Below the pieces are notes generated by a model. That model saw nothing but the letters and a program-made list of their open reading frames with translations, was not told where the DNA came from and did no database searches. A program made the position numbers and the translations under genes. Of a DNA stretch of 64,000 nt, positions 1-11,300 are shown in pieces. Numbering within the stretch: the first letter of the stretch is position 1; each line of letters starts with the position of its first letter. Source of the stretch: Omphiscola glabra (taxonomy: Eukaryota > Mollusca > Gastropoda > Lymnaeidae); the NCBI GenBank assembly GCA_964017045.1, contig OZ024801.1:34893257-34957256 (forward strand). The letters run 5' to 3'.

Positions 1-815
1 ACTTGATCAAGTGATAGGATGTTCTGCAGCACAGCTAACTGCCCACTGATGTACTTGATCAAGTGATAGGATGTTCTGCAGCACAGCCAACTGCCCAATG
101 ATGTACTTGATCAAGTGATAGGATGTTCTGCAGTACAGCTAACTGCCCACTGATGTACTTGATCAAGTGATATGATGTTCTGCAGCACAGCCAACTGCCC
201 AATGATGTACTTGATCAAGTGATAGGATGTTCTGCAGCACAGCTAACTGCCCAATGATGTACTTGATCAAGTGATAGGATGTTCTGCAGCACAGCCAACT
301 GCCCAATGATGTACTTAATCAAGTGATAGGATGTTCTGCAGCACAGCTAACTGCCCAATGATGTACTTGATCAAGTGATAGCATGTTCTGCAGCACAGCT
401 AACTGCCCAATGATGTACTTGATCAAGTGATAGGATGTTCTGCAGCACAGCTAACTGCCCCATGATGTACTTGATCAAGTGATAGCATGTTCTGCAGCAC
501 AGCTAACTGCCCCATGATGTACTTGATCAAGTGATAGGATGTTCTGCAGCACAGCTAACTGCCCCATGATGTACTTGATCAAGTGATAGGATGTTCTGCA
601 GCACAGCTAACTGCCCACTGATGTACTTGATCAAGTGATAGGAAGTTCTGCAGCACAGCTAACTGCCCCATGATGTACTTGATCAAGTGATAGGATGTTT
701 TGCAGCACAGCTAACTGCCCACTGATGTACTTGATCAAGTGATAGGAAGTTCTGCAGCACAGCTAACTGCCCCATGATGTACTTGATCAAGTGATAGGAT
801 GTTCTGCAGCACAGC
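1..815. repeat. 52-bp minisatellite, about 15.7 copies, cut by window edge
   Basis: Direct repeats of 52 bp begin at base 1 and run to about 815, so the array continues off the left edge. Every unit contains the 12-bp palindrome ACTTGATCAAGT (one copy has ACTTAATCAAGT) and most contain a CTGCAG site. Units differ by a few substitutions, for example AACTGCCCACTGATG against AACTGCCCCATGATG. No coding role is suggested. Confidence 0.97.
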
Positions 816-894
816 AAATCATTGATTAGGATCACGGAGGCAATCAGAATCAAGGTACAGAAATTAATTTTATCGTGGAGCAAATCCTAAAATA

Positions 895-1302
895 CTGCAT
901 TGTGCTTCGAGCAGCTATAAGTAGTACATAGTGCGTGGTGCAACAAAATTGGTACACTGAGCTTAGTGCAGCCATAAGTAATACACAGTGCTTGGTGCAG
1001 CCATAAGTAATACACAGTGCTTGGTGCAGCCATAAGTAATACACAGTGCTTGGTGCAGCCATGCCATAAGTAATACACAGTGCTTGGTGCAGCCATAAGT
1101 AATACACAGTGCTTGGTGCAGCCATAAGTAATACACAGTGCTTGGTGCAGCCATAAGTAATACACAGTGCTTGGTGCAGCCATAAGTAATACACAGTGCT
1201 TGGTGCAGCCATAAGTAATACATTGAGCTTAGAGCAGCTTTAAGTAATACATTGAGCTTAGAGCAGCTATAAGTAATACATTGAGCTTAGAGCAGCTATA
1301 GT
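895..1302. repeat. 29-bp minisatellite, about 14 copies
   Basis: Tandem units of 29 bp built on ATAAGTAATACACAGTGCTT. Central copies are nearly identical, and both flanks hold diverged copies with GAGCTTAGAGCAGCT. One unit carries a 4-bp insertion near 1062. Stop-free reading in several minus frames comes from the repeat and is not a gene. Confidence 0.95.
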
Positions 1303-2040
1303 GCCTTGATCCTGATTAATTGAAAATCTCGTATGTCGTTCTTTGATACAACACTTTTAAACCCACTGATGTAATAGATACGATGTCTTGTCACGAGATA
1401 TTCTTGAAACATGAAACCTTTGACATAATGACACGCATTAAGCTGAACATTACAGACCGGGGAGGAGGGGTTAGAAGATAATAGGTTGATGTGAGCTTAC
1501 ATGTAAGATTTACAAAGTCCGAGCGATAGCACAGCTTAGACCAGGCCACCCGCGAAGTAACGAAATATTCTTCATTATTATTATTTTAATAGTCCCCCCC
1601 CCCCAACCCGGTCCTATTATCTTTCGGCCCGCACACGTTTTTCATAATAAAGTATAACGACCCACCTTACATTTTGAGCTGTGCTGGCGTAGTTTAGACA
1701 TCACAATGTGATAATGCAAAGTGAACAAATTTCTTGCCATTTGAAAGGCTCTGGTAAATTTTTTAATGACGTCTTCCAGGAGCTGAGTTAAAGCTGTAAT
1801 ATTTAAAAAACCAAATGTATCTCTTCACTTCAGATTGATTTAGTCACAATTTTTATACAGACACCAGTTGTCCGCGTCTTCAATGAACGGTTACAAAGAT
1901 AATTGGGAAAACGAGATATTATAAGAATTAACATGCAATCGTTAAATGAATGCAGTTTTCAATAAAATACATGTATTCTAGTACACATAATTTGTACATT
2001 TCTTGAGCTGACATAATCTTGAAACACTACTAATAATTAA
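1303..2040. other. unannotated stretch
   Basis: No open frame, splice-flanked exon or repeat was recognised. It contains a poly-C run near 1594 and AT-rich sequence after 1900. Confidence 0.5.
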
Positions 2041-2244
2041 AACATAATCTTGGACACTTCTAGTGCTCACAATCTTGGACACTTCTAGTGCTCACAATCT
2101 TGGATACTTCTAGTGCTCACAATCTTGGATACTTCTATTGTTCACAATCTTAGACACTCTAGTGTTCACAATTTTAGACACTTCTAGTGCTCAAAATTTT
2201 AGACACTTCTAGTGCTCACAATCTTGGACAATTCTAGTGTTCAC
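2041..2244. repeat. 25-bp minisatellite, about 8 copies
   Basis: Repeats of AATCTTGGACACTTCTAGTG plus five bases, with drift to TTAGACA and GTGTTCAC. The array runs into the minus-strand open stretch at 2209-2406 whose sequence shares the same motif, so it may have grown from the end of that interspersed sequence. Confidence 0.9.
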
Positions 2245-2946
2245 CCAAGTTCTGGAACAAACCCAGAGCTCCATAAATTTGAAGTCAGCTATAGTTAAAG
2301 TAGCTGCACATCTAGACATGGGGTCTACTGCAGTGCGGTGAATGTTACAGCGAGACCACACGGGTTTTTGGGTCAGGTCCAACCTTAGAACAAGCTGCTT
2401 GGTCATTTCTGCACTTCTTTGTTATAAACATTCCTTCACAATTAAATAACGCTGATCATCACACATAAACGTGTCATCAAAGGGCGCAAATAACCTTCAC
2501 ACGAATGTTCAAACCGACCATTCAGGTTTAGGGAAGAGGAGTACGGCTTGACTAATTTCACATGACCCCTTTCATGATTGCTGACAAATATGGCCTCACA
2601 ATTGTCCATTACATTTTCTGGCTTCCTTCAAATCACATTGGAAATCCCTGTTAACTACCTCCACTCATTTTTTCAACTGCAATATCAAAAATTGTGCTTA
2701 AATTGTGGAGTGGGTTTGTGGTTTATAGATGGCTATCACATCTATCTTTCATCTAACATCCCTCCCACATCTCACTAGCTCCCTTTCAAATTTTAACTCC
2801 TTTAATGCAATACTTATGTCCACAATTTTTATTTCTCTGTCAACTCTGTATTAGGAAATAGGAAATATGATATCCCTATAAAACATGTCTTAAACCTTTG
2901 TTTTGTTAGGTAATAATGGGGGAGACTGCAATCAGGTTAGCACAAT
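2245..2946. other. unclassified sequence between arrays and the Penelope-like element
   Basis: A minus-strand open stretch at 2209-2406 has unremarkable composition and no recognised domain. It is probably part of an interspersed repeat rather than a GEMIN5 exon, because no good splice pair brackets it. Nothing else is seen here. Confidence 0.4.
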
Positions 2947-3159
2947 AGGAAATAAGTAGAACACAGTAAGGTTAAACCTGATAAAAGGAACGCAACAAAA
3001 CAACGAGCGACAATGTTGACAGGACCAAACTTATCATCACTTATCACCCACACAATCTTATAGCTAAACGTGTTTTCCTTAAAAACCGTTCTATATTACT
3101 CGCAGACACAGAGACACGAGACATCTTCTCCTTCCCGCCTCTCATTGTTTTTAGACGGG

Positions 3160-3634
3160 ACAAAATCTGAGAGACCTCCTGGTGCACAGCCGTATCAACG
3201 CTTCCCCCTCCCACTTCGGGACCAAGCCATGTGGCCGCAGCCGATGCAACACTTGCCCTTTTGTCTTCCAGACTCAAAACATACATTTCCCTAAGGGCAG
3301 TTTTCAGATACGCGGCGGGTTTCTTTGTACTAGCCGCAATGTTATCTACGCTATTGTTTGCACCCGCTGCCAGATGTCATACATTGGGGAGACAGGACGC
3401 CGACTCTCTGACCGGTGTACTGAACACCTCCGTAATATTACACAAGATAAACAGTGTCCTGTTTCCAAACACTTCAATAGAGCCGACCACCTGGGCAAGG
3501 CGGACTTTTCTATATGCGCGATTGTGGCCAGCACAAACACACCCAGCCGGGTGAATTTGGAGCACAAGCTTATTTTGACTTATGACACCTTGTACCCACA
3601 TGGTTTGAATGTCATGTCTCTATTCACTGTTTGA
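3160..3634 (+). pseudogene. GIY-YIG endonuclease domain of a Penelope-like element
   Basis: The frame open at 3182-3634 encodes the C-terminal part of a Penelope-like polyprotein. It shows a cysteine cluster (RSRCNTC) followed by the endonuclease core: VIYAIVC, then YIGETGRRL with the conserved arginine in LSDRCTEH, and a downstream conserved glutamate in NLEHKL. In known elements the full GIY-YIG domain nicks target DNA for insertion. The upstream linker (LKNRSILLADT, about 3085-3160) is in another frame, so a small indel near 3165 has broken the link to the missing reverse transcriptase. The copy is therefore not expected to be active. Confidence 0.8.
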
Positions 3635-3846
3635 ACCTAGCTCCACCCCTCCACGTCACGACCTATCGCAGTGGACTTACTTCTCCTCTTTTCTTTCACT
3701 CTTCCCTATTTAAACCTTTCTCCCACTTAATTTCTGTCACTAATCATTTGCTGCCCTCTTGGATACTACTTCTGAGCTAAGTGCTATATTATATTTTTTT
3801 TTATTTTTTTTTTTTTAAATACATTTTATTCGTTTTTGTGTTTGTT

Positions 3847-3880
3847 CGCTGATGAAGGCTTCCTGCCGACACGTTCGTTG
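3847..3880 (+). ncRNA. hammerhead-ribozyme-like motif, one core base changed
   Basis: CTGATGA at 3849-3855 is followed by a GGC/GCC stem with loop TTCCT and then GACAC at 3868-3872, where a functional hammerhead has GAAAC. Penelope-like elements are known to carry minimal hammerheads at this place. The changed core base argues that this copy is a relic. Confidence 0.5.
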
Positions 3881-4029
3881 TTTTGTTGCGTTCCTTTTAT
3901 CAGGTTTAACCTTACTGTGTTCTACTTATTTCCTTTGTTTTGTTACAAGTTTTTAAATATTTCTTCAAAACTTTTTCGGAGCTGGGAGACAATGTCAACA
4001 CAACTTTTAGGATAATTATTGTTGGACTG

Positions 4030-4165
4030 CATTCAAGTTGTGTAAATGAAATATAAGAACAAGGTATGTTAAACTTGATTTCATAGACAGGACAAAAGAT
4101 TTGGACGTTTCGGCTTAGAGCCTTCTTCAGCATACAAAAACAAATAGAATTAGAACAAGTAACAG
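4030..4165 (-). mobile_element. second Penelope-like 3' tail fragment
   Basis: On the minus strand CTGAAGA (4124-4130) precedes a GGC/GCC stem and GAAAC (4107-4111), the hammerhead layout with one base changed in the first core box. It lies about 100 bp beyond the first element and in opposite orientation. No reading frame of the family is preserved here. Confidence 0.5.
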
Positions 4166-4214
4166 AGCACAGTAAAAAAAACTTTGGAGGTCTCCTATGT
4201 AGTAGGATTAGAGC

Positions 4215-4332
4215 AGCGTTTCTCAACCTGTGGGTCGTGACCCCTTTGGGGGTAACGCGACCCTTTCATCTGCAAACACATATACTCTACAGTTATAAAG
4301 TAGCAACGAAAATAATTGTGTGGCTGGGGGGA
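4215..4332. mobile_element. SPIN-like hAT MITE fragment
   Basis: Begins with the terminal sequence CAGCGTTTCTCAACCTGTGG and GACCCCTTTGGGGG. It shares the internal tract ACACATATACTCTACAG with the complete copy at 14888-15084, so both belong to one subfamily. About 25 bp present in the other copy is missing, and similarity stops near 4332, so the second terminus is absent. Confidence 0.75.
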
Positions 4333-4817
4333 AGTTTAGCATCTACCAAGAGTTCATCTCCTGTCGACATTGTCAATCCTCTTTTTGTCATTAGCCGCTA
4401 AACAAAATGAGAAAAGAAACCTTAATACAAGCCATCCATTCTAACTCCCGCTAATTTCTTCCAACATCTCATCATACAGACACCTTGTTATCTCTGGGAA
4501 TATTCGGTCAATACGATGCTAAGAACTTGAGTTCGTGGCGGAGTTATGTCTGTCTATTTCCAGGCATTATCTTATAAGCAGCAAATTTTATGACGTTGTC
4601 AAGAGAGTGAAAAAACAATATATGTCAAACTGACTCAGAGAAATGGGGAAATTCATGGGGAGAAAATCCTTCCAAGTAGGAGGTCACTTCTAAATATCTG
4701 TGGTGAAAACAACATGGTATTGGATGTAATCTAATCAGTTTCTACATATAAGTCAACCATTAATCAACTAACTATCCTGTTCTAGAGGTCTTTTCATTTG
4801 CTATATTTCATAGGGGG
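4333..4817. other. unannotated stretch beside the SPIN-like fragment
   Basis: No recognised frame or repeat was found. It could be the interior of a longer hAT copy, because it directly follows the truncated terminus, but no transposase motif was found on either strand. Confidence 0.35.
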
Positions 4818-4976
4818 GACACAATTACCTAGTGCAAGTCAGATAACCCCAGGGGTAGACTAAACTAAACAAATAATTCACTAGACACTTATGTTTGACA
4901 CAATTACCTAGTGCAAGTCAGATAACCCCAGGGGTAGACTAAACTAAACAAATAATTCACTAGACACTTATGTTTG
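4818..4976. repeat. two tandem copies of a 79-bp unit
   Basis: The unit beginning GACACAATTACCTAGTGCAA starts at 4818 and again at 4897, and the two copies are practically identical. This suggests a recent local duplication. Confidence 0.9.
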
Positions 4977-5220
4977 AAGGCCTCAGCTTTTTAAAAAAAA
5001 AAATTCCCATATTTTTAGACCTGAATTTGAAAATTTTTGTGCCAGGTAAAAAAAAAAGAAACGTTAAGGCATCATGTTCAATGGACGCATGCAATTCTCT
5101 ACATCCAGATAACCTTATCAAAGTGACTCCAGTATTAATTCTGGCAAAGGTGCACTGACTTTTCTGAAACAAGTCTCATTTTACACACAAATGTGTAATA
5201 TATAAAAGAATAAGCTAGGG

Positions 5221-5426
5221 CAGGGGTCGGGAACATTTTTGTCTGAGAGAGCCGTGTACACCACATATTTTGAAAAGTATTTCTTTGAGAGCCATACATT
5301 ATGTTTAAAAGATCAAAGGAGTCTAAAGAAACATATTTTATTTATAATTGAACATTTGCCAGCCAGCTAGATGCAGCCATCAATAGAGTCACATCTGGCT
5401 TGTGAGCCATGGGTTTCCAACCCCTG
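5221..5426. mobile_element. 206-bp hAT MITE with target duplication
   Basis: Terminal inverted repeats CAGGGGTCGGGAAC and the reverse complement of CCAACCCCTG bound the element. The flanks AGCTAGGG (5213-5220) and GGCTAGGG (5427-5434) match at 7 of 8 positions, the 8-bp duplication expected of hAT. The interior (GAGAGCC, GTGAGCCATGGG) has no coding capacity. Confidence 0.85.
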
Positions 5427-5639
5427 GGCTAGGGTATCTATATAATGCTAAAAAACTAATTAATTCTTAAAAATTTGGATTCTTAAAAACAATTATAGTG
5501 ATTTTCTATTATTTTATAAATAATTAAAATGTGCCAGAAATAAAATATATACCCTTTTATTTTAGTGTATGTTTAAGTATTATTATTATAAATTACAAAT
5601 TCTTTTAACATAACAATACAAGAACTATTTTAAACATTT

Positions 5640-8060
5640 TATCCAAATTTGAAAGTTATGAAATAAAAATTTAATTTTAAAAAATTATGATCAAAGAATG
5701 CCACCGTAATCACATTTATCGGGAAAACCCAAACATCAATTGTTTTTAGTGTGTTGTTAATATTGCGAAATAAAATTATAATTAATTTGTTCTCAATAAA
5801 CACGCAAATGACCTCATATCGCAATCGCCCATTTAGCCAAAGCTATAAGTTCTTTGATTTAATAACCACGGGTGACAAAACTGATAATGTATTTTCCCCT
5901 TCTTAAAAGTAAAATAAATAAATATAATTGATTGCTTTCTAAATTGTTAATAACTCACACACAAAAATTAGTTTTGTATTTTTAACATTTAATACGTTTT
6001 TACTTTTTTAATACCAAAAATATACTTTTATTACATTTATAACGTAACAAAAACTAAACCTTTAAATATACTTTAATAAGAAAATGCCGTTTAAGTCAAT
6101 CAGTGCAGCGAAACTCCATAGCCAAATAGCATTATTCACTAATGCACTTTAACATTAGGGGGGTGTGGGGTTGGTCTATACTTTCATTTTGCCCCAGGCA
6201 GCACAAGAGACGTCTCAGTATAAAGGAATGAATTTGATAAATAGTTAACCTTTTTAGGTACATGCATATCGTGGGAGGGGGGGGGAGGAGAGGAGGAAAT
6301 AGGATGTGTACATTTTTTCTTGGATGACAATATATTTAAATCCTATGGCATTATTTTAAATTTAAGATAATGTTTTTACAATTTTTATTAAAAAAATAAT
6401 GCAATTCAGTGTCATGAATTTAAAAATAAGTCAAAATATCAAATGCCATTTAAATCATAAATAGAGGTTTTATTGTAAATTAAAGTTTATGTTTCACAAT
6501 TTTTAAAGAGAAATAATTTGTAGTTCAAGGGCATGAAAAGGGGTAGGGTCAGCCTAACATTTAACAATATAAAAATACAAGACATCTAAAGTATTTCTCT
6601 AGCCTAGAAATTATCCCCCAATTAACTTAGTGACAATAATGATATAATAAGTGATCATTTAGATTTGGTAATTTAAGGTCATGTTTAGAGACAAAATGTA
6701 GTTTAGGGGTAGGGTCGGCTAATAATATATAGCAGATGTTTTTAAAAAGCATTTTCATGTTAAAAGTATTTTTAAACGTTAAGTTTTATTATAATTAAAT
6801 TAGAATATATGAACTGATGTTATAGGGATAATAATGTTAGGTCCTTCATGATAATGTCTACCTACTGGTGAAAAAAAAAAACTCACACCACTACTGCATT
6901 CACCTCATTTGCTCCCTGTACAAGCACAGATTGACTATAAACTCTCTATGTTTTTGCGTGTTTATTTAGAACAAATTATTAGTATTATATTTCACAATAT
7001 TTACAACGCACTAATTAATTATAATTTTATTTCGCAATATTAACAACGCACTAAAAAAAAATTCCTCCCCTTTCTATCTAACTTCTCAAAACTTTTCATG
7101 CTGTTAAAAACGTAAACATCATCACATAGATATTTTGTTTAAGTTAGGAGTTGTGATGAGTTTTTGCACCAGGAGGTAGAAATTATCACAAAGGACCTAC
7201 CATTATTATCTCGATAACATCAGGTCATATATTCTAGTCTATAAAAATAAAACTTAACGTTTAAAAATACTTTTAATATGAAAATGCTGTTGAGTCAATT
7301 AGTGCAGCAAAACTTCATAGCCAAATATCACTCACTAATCACTCATCCAAATAGTATGCCCATGCCTCATATAAAAATGTCAAAACCCAATCATTGAACA
7401 GACGTGAAAATTTAATCTTAAAAATAGAGCCATATTTTTTTATTTCCTTTACAGATCATGGGCATGAACAAAGATGGGTTAAGATTTTCTATCAAAAAAT
7501 GTTTTTAAAGATTTGTTTTTGCTTTGCAAAATTAAATTAGGTGTGTATTTTTATGAAATTAGTAACTTTTCTTTTTAAAAAACACTCAAGGCTATTACAG
7601 ACATGAAAAATGGTTAAGAAATTCTTCTTTGGATAAAAGAATGATTTGTTCTACAATTTTGCCATAATATAGTAGAAAAAAAAACAAGGCAAAAATTGGT
7701 TTAAGTTTTAATGAAGATATCGAAATATCAAATTCCGTTATTTTAAAATGTATTTAAAATGATATATATTTTTATTGTAAATTTATGGTTATGTTTTACA
7801 ATTTAAAAAAAAAAAAAATGTAGTTCAGGGACACAAAAAAGGGCTGGGTAGGCTGATATTATATAGCAGATAAATATTTCTCAAAAATAAAATGATGTTA
7901 AAAATGTTAACATCATTACGTTAATACTTCTTTTTCAAGAAAGGAATTCTGCTGAGTTTTCTCAATAGCAGGTAGAAAATATTAGAAAATGCATGCCATT
8001 ATTAGCCCCGTAACATCAGGTCATATATACTAGTATAAAAATATAAATAAAACATAAACC
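5640..8060. repeat. AT-rich unclassified interspersed repeat, several copies in both orientations
   Basis: The segment near 6815-6885 is the inverse of 7155-7245, sharing CTAACATTATTATCC-like and TAAAACTTAACGTTTAAAAA tracts. A further diverged copy lies near 7950-8040. Sequence near 5745-5790 recurs inverted near 7010-7060, and 5690-6240 recurs in the same sense near 50750-51240. About 6060-6150 is repeated near 7255-7345. No protein could be read. This looks like a non-autonomous or heavily decayed family; its class is unknown. Confidence 0.65.
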
Positions 8061-8107
8061 ATGATTATATGACATGGATGTTCAGAAACTTCAACACCCA
8101 TAGGCCT

Positions 8108-8285
8108 TTCCTTTCTACAGATGTCACAAAATGCCCTTCAATAGATGACACAAAACACCTTTCTATAGATGACACAAGATGCCCTTCTAAAGATGACACA
8201 AGATGCCTTTCTAAAGATGACACAAGATGACCTTCTAAAAATGACACAAGATGCCCTTCTAAAGATGACACAAAATGCCCTTGTT
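8108..8285. repeat. 24-bp minisatellite, about 7 copies
   Basis: Units of GATGACACAAGATGCCCTTC plus four bases. It lies about 50 bp downstream (gene sense) of the donor site of GEMIN5 exon 16. A minus frame stays open across it, but the exon's own frame meets a stop just after the donor, so read-through is not supported. Confidence 0.93.
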
Positions 8286-8331
8286 TAGCTCCTATAGTTG
8301 ACACAAAGTGTCAAAGTTTAAAAGTACTCAC

Positions 8332-8383
8332 CTTCAACATTGTGGCCATTGGTCAGTAGGGCTCCATCACAGCTTTTCTCTAT
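8332..8383 (-). CDS. GEMIN5: GEMIN5 exon 16, last one visible
   Basis: 52 bp between TTTCATTTCAG and GTGAGT, phase 0 to 1. It reads [17 protein letters not shown]. Assignment rests on splice sites, phase and position after the basic linker, because the linker is poorly conserved. Confidence 0.7.
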
Positions 8384-11300
8384 CTGAAATGAAATGATGT
8401 AGATTGTAGACTCAACAAAGGGGGGACAATTCACCTAAACTTAATAACATTTCTCTCTATGGTACTCATATTTCAACTATTTTTAAAGCAGTGAGAATGA
8501 CTATGAAAACATTTCTCACAATGATACTCCAGTTTTAACTATTGATGTTGATGATAGACATCCTTATTGCAGTAATGCAATGTTGTTTGTCGTTACTGGT
8601 GAGATGTCAGTAATTATACAGATGTGAAATTGTTTCGTTAGATGTGATCCTGAGATTCTATATGGTGGAAGAATACATTTAGGGCATGGGAAATGCCTTC
8701 ATCTGGAGAGAAGGAGTGACAAAGAAAAGTCTTTCGGTTCTGAAAAGGTTAAAGGAGATGGGGCATGTTGTTTGTGTTCCGCCAGGAATTCTCTGAGACA
8801 CAACTTCATTAAACATCATTAGTCAGAAGATGAATGCAACGTGATGCAGCCCTGAACGGGGATGTTTGCCACTGCTACTGAACGCCCATTGAGATATTAT
8901 GTGTCTGCTGGTACAAATGGGATATGTCCTGGATGTCAATTTTCTTAAAAGATTACATATGTTGTCAACTTGATGCCCCATCAGCTAGTGTTTAAAATAT
9001 TTTATTGATGTTACTAATAGTTGATCTTGAAAGAGCCTCTGCTAGTGTTTCAAATATTTTAATTGATGTTATTGAGAATTGATCTTGAAAAAGCCTCTGA
9101 ATGATCATAAAAAATTTCATCAATCAATAGATGCCTTGTGGCTGAGAAATTTTAAGATTCTTTTTAAACATTGCTGGATCAGCTTGATGTTAGTTAGAAA
9201 ATTTTCTTTTAATAATTCTTAATGCCTCCAAGCTTAAATCTAAAAAATTAAAGAAAACTAATATTTCAAACATTCTTAGCCCAATGTACATCTAAATATG
9301 ATACCATTGTTGCAATGAATTTTGCTAACATGGCTAAATAAATTGTATTAAATTTTATCTTTTTTTATTACTACTCTTAATTAATATGATCTCATCAAAT
9401 ATGTCATGGGATAGGCAAAACCCATGTCAATAAATTCACAATTATACGTCCAAAAAAACAGCAGCCAAATTGACATAGGAATAAATATTGGCAATCTATT
9501 CTGAGCAGTACAAATAATGTATAAAGATAAGGGTGAAATGGAAAAGAAAAGTGCTAATATTGGCAAGTTTTTTATGCATTTGTTTTTAGCAATAACTAGA
9601 AAAACGTTTTATGTCTCAGTGAAAAGCACAACAGGAAGAACATTTCTTTATCTCTGAGAGCAGAGCTCTGCCAGACAGGATTCAAATTCCAAAACCTGAG
9701 CTGGAGTGATAGCTGATAAATGATGGGTATATCTAAGGAATTGACTCTCATTTCAAATCATTGGGAAAGGCCACAGGATATAGAAGCTAATCTGTGTTTT
9801 AACTTTTAAAAACCCAAAGATACCAAAAGTGTTTTGCTGATCAACATTCTGGTCAGTAAGTCTGAAATTAAATGATCATCTTGAAATAAAACAACATCAG
9901 CTAAAATATACATGATTTGTTGTAATGAGACTACCAGCTAATAATTTCCAATTAATGTGCCATTGAGATTTGCTTGGGTGTGTGATATTGGTTCATATTG
10001 CTACTGTAAACAAATTGTGTGATATCATAGAAAATTTGGGGGATTTAATAATTTTTCCACAAAACTGGTCTCACTTGTGTTTAAATACTTTCTTTCCCAA
10101 CCATAGCACCAAAAGATATTTGATGTTCTCTCTTCTCTACAGGGGATACACTTTTTATTCTATGCTGTGCGTAGTGCAGAAGACAGAGGAATGGAGAAGG
10201 AAAGTTTTCATGTCATCTGAGGCGCCCCAACAGTCCAAGGACTAAGGGACATGATGATGAATAAAAAAGGTGTGAAAACACTGCTTTAGGGGATCACCAG
10301 GGTTTAACCCCTTGTTTTTACTAACATGGCGTCATAGTGTTTTTGTAGAAAATATAATTCTGTTTAGTTGCACCCATGAACAAAGGCTGACCATCACTGC
10401 TTTACCTTTGAAAGCTATTTGCATTTTAACTGTGGACGTGAGAGCATCATTTTGGATCATTGTTTTCTGAGCCATCAATGACACTATTAAAATCTGAAGG
10501 GGCCTTTAATTTTGCTTTACCTGAGACAACACTTGTCTTTTCATCATCAGCAGGTCTTGCAACTCTTGAATTTCTTGTTCAGTTGCAGTTGTCTTCTCCT
10601 GCTTTGAAGAGGTGCTTGAAGCCATAATAGGATTTCCTCCAGATTTCTTCTTCTTTTTTTTCCTGTCTATAATTTGGAACAGTTAGTCAATTATTTTTCA
10701 GAAATTCTTGCAACAAATAACACTGATACCACCACCTTTTTGTAGCAGAGACTGGAATAAATAAAAAATAAGCCCTGATATTTACACTTCTAAGTTGCAA
10801 TGTAAGTTCTTTTTTGTTGTCTCTGCACATACAACGAAATCTTTAGAATTTATTGTGAAAAGAATTTTAATTGCAATAATTTGCATACAATTTTGCAAAA
10901 GATGTCTCATAAGTTCCAATAACTAATTATTGTAATGAAAATAGTTTTTAAATCATTTGGTTTTGAGCATTTTTTCTTACCTATAATTTTTTTTCTAAAC
11001 ACTAATATTTCTTTATATTTAAAGAAGATCTTAACCCATAATTATTCATGCCACTGAACTGTTTTTTGGGGAAATAAAATGAAAATTTATCTATTTTTTA
11101 AAATGAAATTTTTGGGTTTTGAAAAATGTCACCACTCTTGTTCTTTCACATTTTAAATGATAGTCACGAAATATGCACAATGCATTTTTTAATGTGAACA
11201 TAAGGCTATCATAATTATGTGTCCACCCGTTAACTTTGCCTCTGAACTGTATATCGTATCGTATCCACTATTTTCCTGCTTTCCAACTTCACTGAGTTTT

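Larger units (their letters stand above)
2947..3934 (+). mobile_element. 5'-truncated Penelope-like retroelement with 63-bp terminal inverted repeats
   Basis: The ends at 2947-3009 and 3872-3934 are inverted copies with about one mismatch, such as AACACAGTAAGGTTAAACC at the left against its reverse complement at the right. Between them lies a GIY-YIG endonuclease frame (see 3160-3634), which in Penelope-like elements follows the reverse transcriptase. No reverse transcriptase motif is present, so the copy is 5' truncated. A CTGATGA motif near the 3' end resembles the hammerhead ribozyme these elements carry. Terminal inverted duplication is a known feature of many Penelope-like insertions. 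Class assignment is confident; the clade is not resolved. Confidence 0.8.

Noticed and set aside
2209..2406. Minus-strand frame as a later GEMIN5 exon
   Set aside because: No similarity to Gemin5 and no convincing acceptor-donor pair; it shares sequence with the adjoining 25-bp array and looks like an interspersed repeat.
8065..8304. GEMIN5 exon extended into a 24-bp repeat frame (GHLVSSLE)
   Set aside because: The exon 16 frame stops just after its GTGAGT donor, and the repeat frame is not continuous with it.
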